Of a DNA stretch of 39,618 nt, positions 1 through 9,478 are shown one piece after another (the first letter of the stretch is position 1; every line of letters begins with the position of its first letter). A program made the position numbers and the translations under genes. Location of the stretch: positions 1 through 39,618 of the forward strand of contig CANQHD010000005.1 of assembly GCA_947623625.1 (NCBI GenBank). The letters are read 5' to 3'. The notes beneath the pieces were generated by a model. It was not told the DNA's origin, did not search any database, and was given only the letters and a program-made list of their open reading frames with translations. The DNA is from an uncultured Bacilli bacterium (GTDB lineage: Bacteria; Bacillota_I; Bacilli_A; RF39; UBA660).

Positions 1-81
1 AATTTAAAAGAGGAAAAATTTCCTTTTCCAAAACAAAAAAAGAACTGAACAGAAATTATTCATTTCCACTCAGCCCCAATT

Positions 82-1269
82 TTAATACCTTATTCCAATG
101 TTTTTTCTTAAAAATCTTACTAGCACATGTAAGTCATTTTTCATTATAAAAAGCATATCTTTAAATTCACTCCAATTTTCACAGTTAGTTACCATTTTAT
201 ATAATTCTGCAAAATCAACTGATATTGCTTTTTCATCTTCATCAAATTCCAATTTGTATTTTTCAACTTCGGTGAAATGATGAAAATTTCTAAGTTTATA
301 AGCAAAGTCAGTTGTTTGCCTATTAAATATTTTTAATTTGTTTATTTCATTTTCTAATAGAACATTATTAACACAAAATTTTCCCCCATCTTTGATTAAT
401 AGTTCAATAGCATCCCGTATCTGATCGTATTTAATTGCAACAAATTGAGTAAAAAAATATAATAATATTGGATCTTCAATACTTTTTTCTAAATCTAACA
501 TATAATCCAAATATATTTCCATCCCTGCAATTTCTTCAATTAAGAGCATAAATATGAAAACACTCAATTTGTCATAATTACTTTTGCTAACCATTTTTTC
601 AAATTTTGTAGTTTGATTATATATCTGAAAAAATCTTTTTCTTTCCTTTAGTTTTACTTTAGGTAAGTCGATTCCGTCTTTAAATAAAGTTTTTTCGAAC
701 ATTCTATAGAAAGATTCTAGATGATAAGAAATACTATTAGTAAACTTATATAAATCCCCTTCTTTTTTACATAATTTAAGTGGTTCGTAGAAAACATATT
801 CATAATATAAGTTTGAGCCAAATACCAAATTTTCACCTAAAAAGTAGCCACAATAATAAGCTACATCATTTTTATATGTTCTTAATATATTAGTAGGATA
901 TTTATTTTTACAGTTTTCCAATATTTTATCAATTGTTTTTCGTTTTGGAAAAAACTTCATGTTATTTCTCAATTTCTTTAAAAATACTCTAAATTCTTTA
1001 AACTCTAGATATTCTTTTGAATAATCATCCCAAATGTTTGGTAATATTGAATCAGAAAATATATACAGTTCATTTAATTCAATAGCCATATCTTTGAGCA
1101 TCGCCGTATTTGCAAAAGTCATAAAACTATTCAATTTTTTATCATCCTTAACTTGCTTGTATAAGCTAACTAAACCGTTATATAAGCTTATATATCCAAT
1201 CAAATTAATTGCAATTTGATACATACTTAGATAACTAGGATTACTTGTATCAGTTTTAACAATTTTCAT
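82..1269 (-). CDS. hypothetical protein, 395 aa, predicted largely helical, no recognised family
   Basis: Long ORF with ATG start; upstream GGTGATT could serve as RBS. Not recognised; contains a KLRNFHHF motif. Confidence 0.7.
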   Translation of the reverse strand: MKIVKTDTSNPSYLSMYQIAINLIGYISLYNGLVSLYKQVKDDKKLNSFMTFANTAMLKDMAIELNELYIFSDSILPNIWDDYSKEYLEFKEFRVFLKKLRNNMKFFPKRKTIDKILENCKNKYPTNILRTYKNDVAYYCGYFLGENLVFGSNLYYEYVFYEPLKLCKKEGDLYKFTNSISYHLESFYRMFEKTLFKDGIDLPKVKLKERKRFFQIYNQTTKFEKMVSKSNYDKLSVFIFMLLIEEIAGMEIYLDYMLDLEKSIEDPILLYFFTQFVAIKYDQIRDAIELLIKDGGKFCVNNVLLENEINKLKIFNRQTTDFAYKLRNFHHFTEVEKYKLEFDEDEKAISVDFAELYKMVTNCENWSEFKDMLFIMKNDLHVLVRFLRKNIGIRY

Positions 1270-1295
1270 TTTGAATCACCAACTATATTATACCA

Positions 1296-1324
1296 TCAAA
1301 AAAGGCACCTATATCAAGTACCTT
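1296..1324 (-). terminator. intrinsic terminator following the cwlD remnant
   Basis: Minus strand AAGGTAC-ttgatatag-GTGCCTT-TTTTT; 7-bp stem plus U-tract. Confidence 0.65.
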
Positions 1325-1372
1325 AAACTCTTGTATTTACTTACCAAAATAGTCATTCCACTATTTTTGGAT

Positions 1373-1519
1373 TTAACCGATACCTCCATGCCCTGCATCC
1401 ACTGTAATGACTTTTCCAAATAATGGTAGAGATGGTTTTTTGACTTTTGCATCGACAACTTGGATAATAAAAAGAAAAAGACAAAAAATTATGAAAGCTT
1501 GAAATTTATACCGATACAT
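1373..1519 (-). pseudogene. cwlD: truncated N-acetylmuramoyl-L-alanine amidase, CwlD-like (48 codons)
   Basis: Manual translation MYRYKFQAFIIFCLFLFIIQVVDAKVKKPSLPLFGKVITVDAGHGGIG*; N-terminal TM plus the 'LPL.GK.I..D.GHGG' start of an Amidase_3 domain, then a stop. Good SD (AAGGTGATAGG). Confidence 0.7.
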
Positions 1520-1598
1520 CCTATCACCTTATATCAGTATATGCTTTCTTTAATAAATGAAGTATCTATCATTTTTATCAGTCTTTAAATTTCTTTGC

Positions 1599-3227
1599 TT
1601 AATTACTTTCTTTCAAAAAAATTCCAAAATTTAACATAAGTGCAAATACATATGGCAAAGCATATCTAAAATAAGAGTTGACAGGAGATGCAATACAAAC
1701 AAAAAACAAAACAAATGATGGAGCTAAATAAATGAGTTCTTGATACTTTTTTTTATAAATGAAATAACTTCCCATAAATAATAATATCCATACATTAAAA
1801 CCAATGTTTATGAATATATTAAATGGTGGAATATATGGAAAGATTAGTCCATAGTTTGTTAAGATATTTCTTAGTGATTTCAAATGATTATAGTGATAAT
1901 TAAATCCGTTTTCAGTAATTCGTTTATCAAATTTATAGTAGATATACCAATTTGTTTTGAATGGATAATAATATCCATAAGTATTGCTAATCGTTGCTTC
2001 TATATATGTTTTGGGATGTTTTTTAAGCTGTTTAAACCATACAGAAAAATATTTTTTTAAATCTTCTTTTGTAGCATATTTATTAAACTTATTTTTAACA
2101 GGATCAGCATTATTATATTGATAGCGACTTGATAAAGTATCATAATCTAAAACTTTATCGATGACTTTTCTTTCTTCTTCGCCTATCTCATCACTATGTT
2201 CTTTAACATATCTTGCAGTTTGTTGAAATGGAATGGATAATGTTTCTCGAACACTAGAGGGTGTTATTTTAAAAGCTGGCAATAAAATAGAGTGATATGA
2301 AACGTAAAATCCTAAAATCAGTACAAGCATCATTAATATCTTTATTTTATATTTTAATTTTTTCTTCAGGAATAATAAGAGTGGAAAAGATAATAAAACA
2401 GTATGAATCCCATTATTTCGAAATAGAATAACAAGAACAATTATGATGAATATTTTAATTTCTTGCTTTCGAGTGATTTCTTGTCTTTTCATCCATCGAT
2501 ATATTTCTATAATATAGAGAATCGTAAAACTCGCAAACATAACGTCTTTCACTGCAGATATACTATAAAAAGGATAAATAGGAACAATACTATAAACCAA
2601 AAGCATTATCAATAAATATAAGTCACTAATTCGTCTTTCTTTTAAAAAATGAATGGTATAGGCAAGTACAGATGCAAACACGATTATTTGAATGAGACTA
2701 TATAAAAATAAACCTATGTTGACTTCACCAATTTCTTCTCCAATCTTCACACAAGTTCCAAGTAATAAAGTATGAATAACGGGATGATGATTGGTTATGG
2801 TTACTTTTGGATCCAGCATGATAGAATAAGTAGAATACTTATTGGGAATTTGAAAATACTGCTTTATTTGAAAAGACGGATCAGGAGATAGTATTGCTGG
2901 ATAAAATGCAAAAAGATAAGGTAGCCAGCTAATAATAATCCAGACAAAACTAAATAAAAATGTTTTTTGAGAAAATAACAGATAAAGTTTTGTTTTTTTA
3001 AACTTTTTTAATTGAATCTTTTTTCTCTTCTTACTATCAAGCATTTTAAATAATTTATTCACAATTTTATAGAAAAACAAAATCAAAAAAGGATAAAGAA
3101 TAATTGTTATTAGTAAGTTATTTTCAATGTATTGAAAACTTTCTTTCATCATAAAAGAGTGCCCAATGATTATCAATGTAGCATACACAATACTTAATAA
3201 TAATACGATTCTTTTTTTTCTTATCAC
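1599..3227 (-). CDS. polytopic membrane protein, probable DUF6020-type/glycosyltransferase-like
   Basis: Multiple TM segments; 'SPDPSFQIKQYF' and 'NHHPVIHTLLLG' motifs; family from memory. Confidence 0.55.
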   Translation of the reverse strand: MIRKKRIVLLLSIVYATLIIIGHSFMMKESFQYIENNLLITIILYPFLILFFYKIVNKLFKMLDSKKRKKIQLKKFKKTKLYLLFSQKTFLFSFVWIIISWLPYLFAFYPAILSPDPSFQIKQYFQIPNKYSTYSIMLDPKVTITNHHPVIHTLLLGTCVKIGEEIGEVNIGLFLYSLIQIIVFASVLAYTIHFLKERRISDLYLLIMLLVYSIVPIYPFYSISAVKDVMFASFTILYIIEIYRWMKRQEITRKQEIKIFIIIVLVILFRNNGIHTVLLSFPLLLFLKKKLKYKIKILMMLVLILGFYVSYHSILLPAFKITPSSVRETLSIPFQQTARYVKEHSDEIGEEERKVIDKVLDYDTLSSRYQYNNADPVKNKFNKYATKEDLKKYFSVWFKQLKKHPKTYIEATISNTYGYYYPFKTNWYIYYKFDKRITENGFNYHYNHLKSLRNILTNYGLIFPYIPPFNIFINIGFNVWILLFMGSYFIYKKKYQELIYLAPSFVLFFVCIASPVNSYFRYALPYVFALMLNFGIFLKESN

Positions 3228-3311
3228 TAAGAACTCTCCTATTCTTTTTTATTCATATTTATATTTTGCCCACTGCTAGAAAAACAATACTTCTTAAGCG
3301 TTTTTGGGCAC

Positions 3312-3345
3312 AAAAAAATACAGATTAATACTTATATTTCTGTAT
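3312..3345 (-). terminator. intrinsic terminator overlapping the 3' end of smpB
   Basis: Minus strand ATACAG ... CTGTAT followed by TTTTTTT. Confidence 0.55.
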
Positions 3346-3777
3346 CTTTTCCATTTCTCTTTTTAGATCTTTTTGCTTTAAACTTTCTCTTTTATCATAA
3401 TTTTTTTTACCTTTACATACACCTAATAATAATTTTGCTTTGTTTTTAACAAAATAGATTTTTAAAGGAATCAGTGTATATCCTTCTAAAGTCGTTTTTT
3501 GAGAAAGTTTTCGAATCTCGGTTTTATGTAGTAATAACTTCCTTGTTCTATTCTCATCATGATTAAATAAGTTTCCTTCTTTATAGTGTCCAATAAACGT
3601 GTTAAGAAGAAAACATTCACCGTTTCGAATTATGGCATAACTGTCTTTTAAATTGCAGTGCCCATTTCGAATCGATTTGATTTCTGTGCCTTTAAGACTC
3701 ATTCCACATTCATAACTATCTTCTATAAAGTAATCATGTTTCGCTCGTCGATTGACTATTTCCATATCAAGATTCAT
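3325..3777 (-). CDS. smpB: SsrA-binding protein SmpB
   Basis: NRRAKHDYFIEDSYECGMSLKGTEIKSIR and C-terminal KKNYDKRESLKQKD are characteristic of SmpB. Confidence 0.97.
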   Translation of the reverse strand: MNLDMEIVNRRAKHDYFIEDSYECGMSLKGTEIKSIRNGHCNLKDSYAIIRNGECFLLNTFIGHYKEGNLFNHDENRTRKLLLHKTEIRKLSQKTTLEGYTLIPLKIYFVKNKAKLLLGVCKGKKNYDKRESLKQKDLKREMEKIQKYKY

Positions 3778-3814
3778 TCCTTTCTATTGACTACGGGTGG
3801 CTTTAAGAGCATTT

Positions 3815-4978
3815 TTAAAGCTGTGGCATTTCTACTTGTTCTCCTAAGAGTTTTTGAACAACTCCTTTATAACGATTATAATATGTAGGGTAATTTGGCA
3901 ATATTGTATTAGAAAGTTGTGTATATGGATAAACTTCAAAGTCTCTAATAGCAGAATTATAGTGTGTATAAAGAAGTTCTGCTTTTAAATCCGTTAAAGA
4001 AATACTGCTAACACCACGATTTACTGTCTTGTTTATCTTAACAGATGCAAGAAGTCCCGTCAATTTTTCAACACCTTCCTGTGCTGAGATAAAATTACCT
4101 AGTGAATAAATAACAAGGGTGTTTCCAACATAATCAATTGGCTCTACAACATGTGGGTGAGATCCAATAATAATATCAACACCCAAAGATGATAAATATG
4201 AAGCAATCCGTTCTTGATCAGATGATACTCCTAAAGAATACTCTGTTCCCCAGTGCATTGCAACTAAAACAACATCCACTTTGTCTCTTACAGCTTCAAT
4301 ATTTTTTTTAGCAAGCTCGTCACTATAAACATTGTTTAAATACTCTTTTCCTTTTGGCGTTTCTAATCCATTTGTCCATGTTGTATAAGAGAAAAAGGCA
4401 TATTTAATTCCATTAATCTCATAAATTCTTTCTTTATCCCTCTCTTCAAAAGATGGATACGTTCCAGCACTGACTGCTGGTTTATCTTTCCAATAATTCA
4501 TTGAATTAAGAACCCCTTGTTCCCCTTTATCCATTGTATGATTGGTTGCTAAAGAAACTAAATTAAATCCAGCGTCTAAAAAGGCATCTCCTACTTCTTG
4601 GGGAGAATTAAATCTTGGATAGTTGGAGTATCCAAGAGACGCCCCTCCTAAAATGGTTTCCTGATTATAATACTTTAAATCATAATTTTGAACAATCGGT
4701 TTAATTCTTGCAATCATCGGTTTAAAATCATATCCGTTGCTTGTCTTTGCATCTTCATAAACTGCTCCATGAATTAAAGCATCTCCTACCATCACTAAAG
4801 AAGCGGTTGAAACAGTGGGTTCTTTTATTGAAACATCATAAATCTTTCTTTCTTTTTCTCCACCGTTTTTTGCATACATCTGAAAGCTAATACCAGCGAC
4901 TACTAAAAAAATTCCTGCTAAGAAAAGAAGCATTAAAGTTTTTATAGGACGCTTTAACTTTCTTTTCTTCTTTTTCAT
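3815..4978 (-). CDS. CapA family protein (PGA_cap, metallophosphoesterase-like)
   Basis: N-terminal TM; VGDALIHG, NQETILGG, SLATNHTMDKG, AMHWGTEY, GSHPHVVEP, YSLGNF motifs. Confidence 0.9.
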   Translation of the reverse strand: MKKKKRKLKRPIKTLMLLFLAGIFLVVAGISFQMYAKNGGEKERKIYDVSIKEPTVSTASLVMVGDALIHGAVYEDAKTSNGYDFKPMIARIKPIVQNYDLKYYNQETILGGASLGYSNYPRFNSPQEVGDAFLDAGFNLVSLATNHTMDKGEQGVLNSMNYWKDKPAVSAGTYPSFEERDKERIYEINGIKYAFFSYTTWTNGLETPKGKEYLNNVYSDELAKKNIEAVRDKVDVVLVAMHWGTEYSLGVSSDQERIASYLSSLGVDIIIGSHPHVVEPIDYVGNTLVIYSLGNFISAQEGVEKLTGLLASVKINKTVNRGVSSISLTDLKAELLYTHYNSAIRDFEVYPYTQLSNTILPNYPTYYNRYKGVVQKLLGEQVEMPQL

Positions 4979-4979
4979 A

Positions 4980-7079
4980 CTACACCTTCTTTACTATCTC
5001 AAAATCAATTTGTTTTTCTTCTTTCGATGCACGAACAACTTTTACGATAACTCTTTCTCCTATTCGATATTCTATGTGACTTTTCTCTCCTGTTAAAGTC
5101 ATTCTTTCTTCATCGTAATGGAAAAAATCATCCATATCACGAATTGGAACCAACCCTTCAATCAAATTATCAAGTTCAACAAACATTCCAAAGCTCATCA
5201 CAGAAGAAATCATTCCTTCAAATTCTTCTCCAATATGACTTTCCATATACTCTGCCATCTTCATATCTTCTACTGCTCTTTCGCAATCAACACTTGCTCG
5301 TTCTCTACTCGATGAATGATCTGCGATATATATGAGTTTTTCTTCATTTTGATGAAGTGTATGACTACTCATATTTTTATCAAAAAGATAAGTATGTAAA
5401 AGTCGATGAACGGTCGTATCTGGATATCTTCTAATCGGACTTGTAAAATGGGTATAGCAGCGACTTGCAAGTCCAAAGTGTCCTAGATTTTGTGGAGAAT
5501 AAATAGCTTTTTGCATACTTCGAAGCATCAGTGTCGCTAAAATCTTATATTCTTTTTTATCTTGAAGTTGATTTAGTATTCTCTGAATAGTCTTCGGATG
5601 TGTATCTTTAACATTTCCATCTATATGATATCCTAAAGTACTAACAAAACTTAAGAAATCTCTAATCTTTTCTTCTTTTGGATTTTCATGAATACGATAA
5701 ATAAATGGTAAATTCATATAAAAGATGTGACTTGCAACACACTCGTTTGCTGCAATCATAAAGTCTTCGATTAATTTTTCTCCAGCTCCTCTATTTCTTA
5801 AGACGACTTCTTGTGGAACACAGTTTTCATCAACCAATATTTTTGCTTCATCAATATCAAAATCGATGGCTCCACGAGTTGTTCTAACCTTTCTTAAAAT
5901 TTGAGAAAAGGTATACATCTTTTTGAGTGTTGAAGCAAAGTTCTCATAGCCAGATGGAATTTCATTTTTTTCTAAAATTTGATTAACGCATCGATAAGTC
6001 ATTTGTTTTCTACTTCTTATCACACTTGGAAAAATGTCATAAGAAATCATTTTTCCTTCTCTATCATATTGCATAACACAGCTAATTGTTAGACGATCGA
6101 CTCCTGGGTTAAGAGAACAAATTCCATTCGATAATTCATGAGGAAGCATTGGAATAACTCGATCTACTAAATAAACACTGGTTCCTCTTTCCATAGCTTC
6201 TTCATTTAAAGCTGTTCCTTCTTTTACATAATAACTCACATCTGCGATATGAACTCCTAATTCATAGCCATCTTTTGTCTCTTTCAAAGAAATGGCATCA
6301 TCAATATCTTTAGTATCATCTCCATCAATGGTAAAAATCTCTTCTTCCCTTAAATCTGTTCTTCCCTGATATTCACTTTCTAATACAACATCTGGTATCT
6401 TTCTTACTTCTTCTTTGACTTCTTCACTAAATTCTGTTGGAATATCATATTGATAAACAATCGATAAAATATCCACTCCCGGATCATTTTTATGTCCAAT
6501 AATATCAACAACTTTTCCTTCACTTTGATGATTTGAAAGACGTTTGATAATCTCAACAACAACCTTATGACCGTCCACAGCATGCATCGTATTTTCTTTT
6601 GAAACGATTACTTCCATTAATATTTTTTCATCATCCAGCTTTACAACGCCAACATCATTTTGAAAATGAATCTCTCCTACAAAACGATTACTAGAGCGTT
6701 TTAAAACCCTTAAAATTCTTCCTTCTTGTCTATCAATATTTTTCTTGCTAGTCACTTCTACTAAGACGTGATCTCCATGAAGAGCACCATTAACATTTTC
6801 TTTGGCAATATAAACATCTTCCACTTCATTATCCACATCGACAAAACCAAAACCTCTTTTATTCGCATGCATAATTCCTTTTTTTAAGTGACTATCTTCT
6901 AATAACATATATTTATCTTTATTGGTGTGATAAATAAGAGCATTTTCTTCTAATCCATACAAAATTTTTGTCAATTCTTCTAAAGGCATTTCATTTTTTA
7001 ATCCAAGCAACTCTTCGATTTCAAAAATAGTCAAAGCCTTTTTCTGTTCTTTTAAAATTTCTAAAATTTTTTCATCCAT
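4980..7079 (-). CDS. rnr: ribonuclease R
   Basis: RNB domain TIDGDDTKDIDDAISL, HIADVSYYV, HFTSPIRRYPD, C-terminal S1 domain. Confidence 0.96.
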   Translation of the reverse strand: MDEKILEILKEQKKALTIFEIEELLGLKNEMPLEELTKILYGLEENALIYHTNKDKYMLLEDSHLKKGIMHANKRGFGFVDVDNEVEDVYIAKENVNGALHGDHVLVEVTSKKNIDRQEGRILRVLKRSSNRFVGEIHFQNDVGVVKLDDEKILMEVIVSKENTMHAVDGHKVVVEIIKRLSNHQSEGKVVDIIGHKNDPGVDILSIVYQYDIPTEFSEEVKEEVRKIPDVVLESEYQGRTDLREEEIFTIDGDDTKDIDDAISLKETKDGYELGVHIADVSYYVKEGTALNEEAMERGTSVYLVDRVIPMLPHELSNGICSLNPGVDRLTISCVMQYDREGKMISYDIFPSVIRSRKQMTYRCVNQILEKNEIPSGYENFASTLKKMYTFSQILRKVRTTRGAIDFDIDEAKILVDENCVPQEVVLRNRGAGEKLIEDFMIAANECVASHIFYMNLPFIYRIHENPKEEKIRDFLSFVSTLGYHIDGNVKDTHPKTIQRILNQLQDKKEYKILATLMLRSMQKAIYSPQNLGHFGLASRCYTHFTSPIRRYPDTTVHRLLHTYLFDKNMSSHTLHQNEEKLIYIADHSSSRERASVDCERAVEDMKMAEYMESHIGEEFEGMISSVMSFGMFVELDNLIEGLVPIRDMDDFFHYDEERMTLTGEKSHIEYRIGERVIVKVVRASKEEKQIDFEIVKKV

Positions 7080-7151
7080 TCTATCACCTTCTGTTCTACT
7101 ATTATCATAACATGTTTTTCCTATCTTTACACACGTTTTCTTCTAGAAAAA

Positions 7152-7183
7152 GAAAAAAAACCATTGGCTACTAAGTCAACAGT
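7152..7183 (-). terminator. intrinsic terminator downstream of secG
   Basis: Minus strand ACTGTTG ... CAATGGT TTTTTTTT, 7-bp stem with two G-U pairs. Confidence 0.5.
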
Positions 7184-7199
7184 CTTACTTTATTAATAA

Positions 7200-7415
7200 C
7201 TACATAAAAGAAGCGACTAAACAGATAACAAAGAATGCAAGTCCAAGTCCCATTGTAATTCGACTCATTGCAAGCTCTGCTCCTCTTTCTTTTCTTTGAC
7301 TAAATAAATCAGAATTTCCACCTGAAAAAATTTGAGATGCACCTTCTGCTTTTCCACTTTGTAAAAGAACGATTATAATTAAACAAATCGAAATAATTAA
7401 AAGTACTGTTTCCAT
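7200..7415 (-). CDS. secG: preprotein translocase subunit SecG
   Basis: 71 aa, two TM, 'LLQSGKAEGAS..FSGG' motif; adjacent to rnr and smpB. Confidence 0.93.
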   Translation of the reverse strand: METVLLIISICLIIIVLLQSGKAEGASQIFSGGNSDLFSQRKERGAELAMSRITMGLGLAFFVICLVASFM

Positions 7416-7480
7416 AATGCCTCCATAACGCTAATATCTTATCATAAATCAGTGAAGAATGCAAAATTTTTTGAACACAT

Positions 7481-8476
7481 TTATGATTCTTGTTCTAATT
7501 TTTTGACTTGTTCTAATAAAACTCCGGTTCCCTCCACAACACATGTAAGCGGAGAATCTGCGATAAAAACCGGAACTTGTAATTCTTTTTGAAAAAGTTC
7601 TGAAAGACCTTTCAGCATCGCTCCTCCACCTGTTAAAACAATTCCTTTCTCAACAATATCTCCTGCTAACTCAGGTGGGGTTTGTTCTAGTACATTTGTT
7701 GCCACTTTAATAATCTTATAAAGGCTTTCATGAAGAGCTTTTGAAACTTCCTCTTCAGTAATTTGAACTGTATCTGGAAGTCCTGTTACTAAATTTCTTC
7801 CTCTTACTTCCATTGTCTCTTTTTTATTAGGTTTAAAAACATTGCCAAATTCAATTTTAATTTCTTCTGCTGTTTTATCTCCAACTAGAAGTTTATATTC
7901 ATCTTTAATATACTTAATAATATCTTGGTCAAATACATTTCCAGCAACTCGAATCGAAGCACTTGTGACAATATCGTCTAAAGATAAAATCGCAATATCT
8001 GTTGTACCTCCTCCAATATCAATCACCATATTGGCACTCGGTTTAGAAATATCCATTCCTGCTCCAATCGCTGCTACTTTAGGTTCTTCTTCAATATAGA
8101 CACGGCGAGCTCCTGTTCTCTCAGCCGCCTCCTTTATTGCATTTTTCTCAACAGGCGTAATATTAGAAGGACAACAAATTAAAATACGAGGACGAGAAAG
8201 CAAACTTTTTGCATGAATTTTTTTAATAAAAGTATTCAACATAATTTCAGTCACTTCAAAATCTGCAATCACTCCATCTTTCATAGGTCGAATTGCTTTA
8301 ACCTTTCCTGGAGTTCTTCCAAGCATTTCACTTGCTTCCTTCCCAACTGCGACTATTTTCTTTGTATCTGTATCAATTGCAACCACAGAAGGTTCATTTA
8401 AAACAATTCCCTCTCCTTTAATATAGATGAGTACATTGGCAGTCCCAAGATCAATTCCAATATCTTTTGCTAACAT
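7481..8476 (-). CDS. mbl: MreB family cell-shape protein, Mbl type (start moved to MLAKDIG)
   Basis: DIGIDLGTANVLIY, VIDIGGGTTDIA, GIVLTGGGAMLKGL; very Mbl-like sequence and adjacent to spoIIQ. SD AAAGGCGTG precedes the internal ATG. Confidence 0.92.
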   Translation of the reverse strand: MLAKDIGIDLGTANVLIYIKGEGIVLNEPSVVAIDTDTKKIVAVGKEASEMLGRTPGKVKAIRPMKDGVIADFEVTEIMLNTFIKKIHAKSLLSRPRILICCPSNITPVEKNAIKEAAERTGARRVYIEEEPKVAAIGAGMDISKPSANMVIDIGGGTTDIAILSLDDIVTSASIRVAGNVFDQDIIKYIKDEYKLLVGDKTAEEIKIEFGNVFKPNKKETMEVRGRNLVTGLPDTVQITEEEVSKALHESLYKIIKVATNVLEQTPPELAGDIVEKGIVLTGGGAMLKGLSELFQKELQVPVFIADSPLTCVVEGTGVLLEQVKKLEQES

Positions 8477-8574
8477 TTTTTTCACGCCTTTCATCGTTTT
8501 TATTCTACCAAAAACAAAAACACTTGTAAATCATTCAATTCTCTTTTCTAGTATATGCAAAAAGAATTTTTTCA

Positions 8575-8601
8575 TACAAAAAGAAAGCTTATTCTGCTTT
8601 C
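8575..8601 (-). terminator. intrinsic terminator at spoIIQ 3' end
   Basis: Minus strand GAAAGC-agaataa-GCTTTC-TTTTTG. Confidence 0.7.
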
Positions 8602-9230
8602 TTTGGAACAACTTGATCAAAATGTTTCATAGGATCAACGATAACACCATCTTTATAAAGTTCAAAATGAAGATGATTTCCCATTGCCTTATCAATTTCA
8701 TTTTCGCCACTTTTACCAATGACTTGTCCTTGTTGTACAATATCACCTTTTTTAACAGACACTTCACTTAAGCTTTGATAAGTACTAATATAAGAACCTT
8801 CATCATGCTTAATTTCAACTGTTTTTCCCATTAATTCATCATCACGAACATCTAAAACAGTTCCCTTTAAAACAGCAGTAACATCAAAAGTATTATCTGC
8901 CTTAAAATCCATTCCTGAATTTTGAATGTAGGTATTTTCATGATAAATAATGGCTTTTTCTTGTTGTTCTTGTTCTGCTTGATAGTCATAAAAATATTTT
9001 TCTATAGTAACACTAGATTCATTATAAGGCTTTAGTAATTTCAACTCTTCTGTTTGAACAACTGGAATATCGTCTTGTAAAATAGAATCATCCACATAAT
9101 CAACAGTCTCTTCATGCTTTTCATCTTTTTTCAAAGAATTGGATACTAAAAATGTGCCTCCTAAAACAGTTAATACTATACAAACATAAATTCCTACAAC
9201 TGCGAAACGTTTTAATTTTAGTTTTTTCAT
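8589..9230 (-). CDS. spoIIQ: M23 family (LytM-domain) protein, SpoIIQ-like
   Basis: N-terminal TM plus degenerate LytM domain (NSGMDF ... STYQSL ... NHLHFELYKDG); neighbour of mbl and DUF1146 gene. Confidence 0.8.
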   Translation of the reverse strand: MKKLKLKRFAVVGIYVCIVLTVLGGTFLVSNSLKKDEKHEETVDYVDDSILQDDIPVVQTEELKLLKPYNESSVTIEKYFYDYQAEQEQQEKAIIYHENTYIQNSGMDFKADNTFDVTAVLKGTVLDVRDDELMGKTVEIKHDEGSYISTYQSLSEVSVKKGDIVQQGQVIGKSGENEIDKAMGNHLHFELYKDGVIVDPMKHFDQVVPKKAE

Positions 9231-9280
9231 CCTTTCACCTCATTAAAAGTGTTTCCCTTAATGAAGTTTTTATACATTTT

Positions 9281-9478
9281 TTAATAAATTTGTGAACTTG
9301 TAAAAAAATCCATAATAAAATTAGAAACTAAATAAATAAGTGAAATGGCAACTAAAAAGTAAAAAAGACGTGCTTGAGTAATTTTATCTTTTTTAAAGAT
9401 TTGATTTATTCTTACTGAATCCATTGAATAAATGACAATGATTGTTACAAATAAATAGACAAAAAATTTAACGGACAT
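9281..9478 (-). CDS. DUF1146 (YwzB-like) membrane protein; start moved to MSVKFF
   Basis: DSVRINQIFKKDKITQARLFYFLVAISLIYLVSNFIMDF resembles DUF1146; AGAGGA SD before the internal ATG. Confidence 0.75.
   Translation of the reverse strand: MSVKFFVYLFVTIIVIYSMDSVRINQIFKKDKITQARLFYFLVAISLIYLVSNFIMDFFTSSQIY

Noticed and set aside
98-280. Plus-strand ORFs opposite long minus-strand genes (98-280, 1034-1219, 5118-5335, 7842-8099, 8213-8401, 17460-17741, 19430-19708, 35122-35481 and others)
   Set aside because: Antisense shadows of strongly supported genes, no SD or family features.
1520-1598. SigmaG-like promoter upstream of the cwlD remnant (CATATACT-type element)
   Set aside because: Spacing and -35 match are poor; AT-rich sequence gives such matches by chance.
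1269-1600. Group II intron or IS insertion splitting cwlD
   Set aside because: No reverse transcriptase, transposase, inverted repeats or 3' half of cwlD in the window; internal deletion with a retained terminator fits better.
3228-3324. Possible tmRNA (ssrA) next to smpB
   Set aside because: The gap is under 100 bp, too small, with no tRNA-like acceptor ends or tag peptide seen.
8427-8771. 114-aa plus-strand ORF spanning mbl/spoIIQ
   Set aside because: Antisense to two well-supported genes and across a terminator; low-complexity composition.
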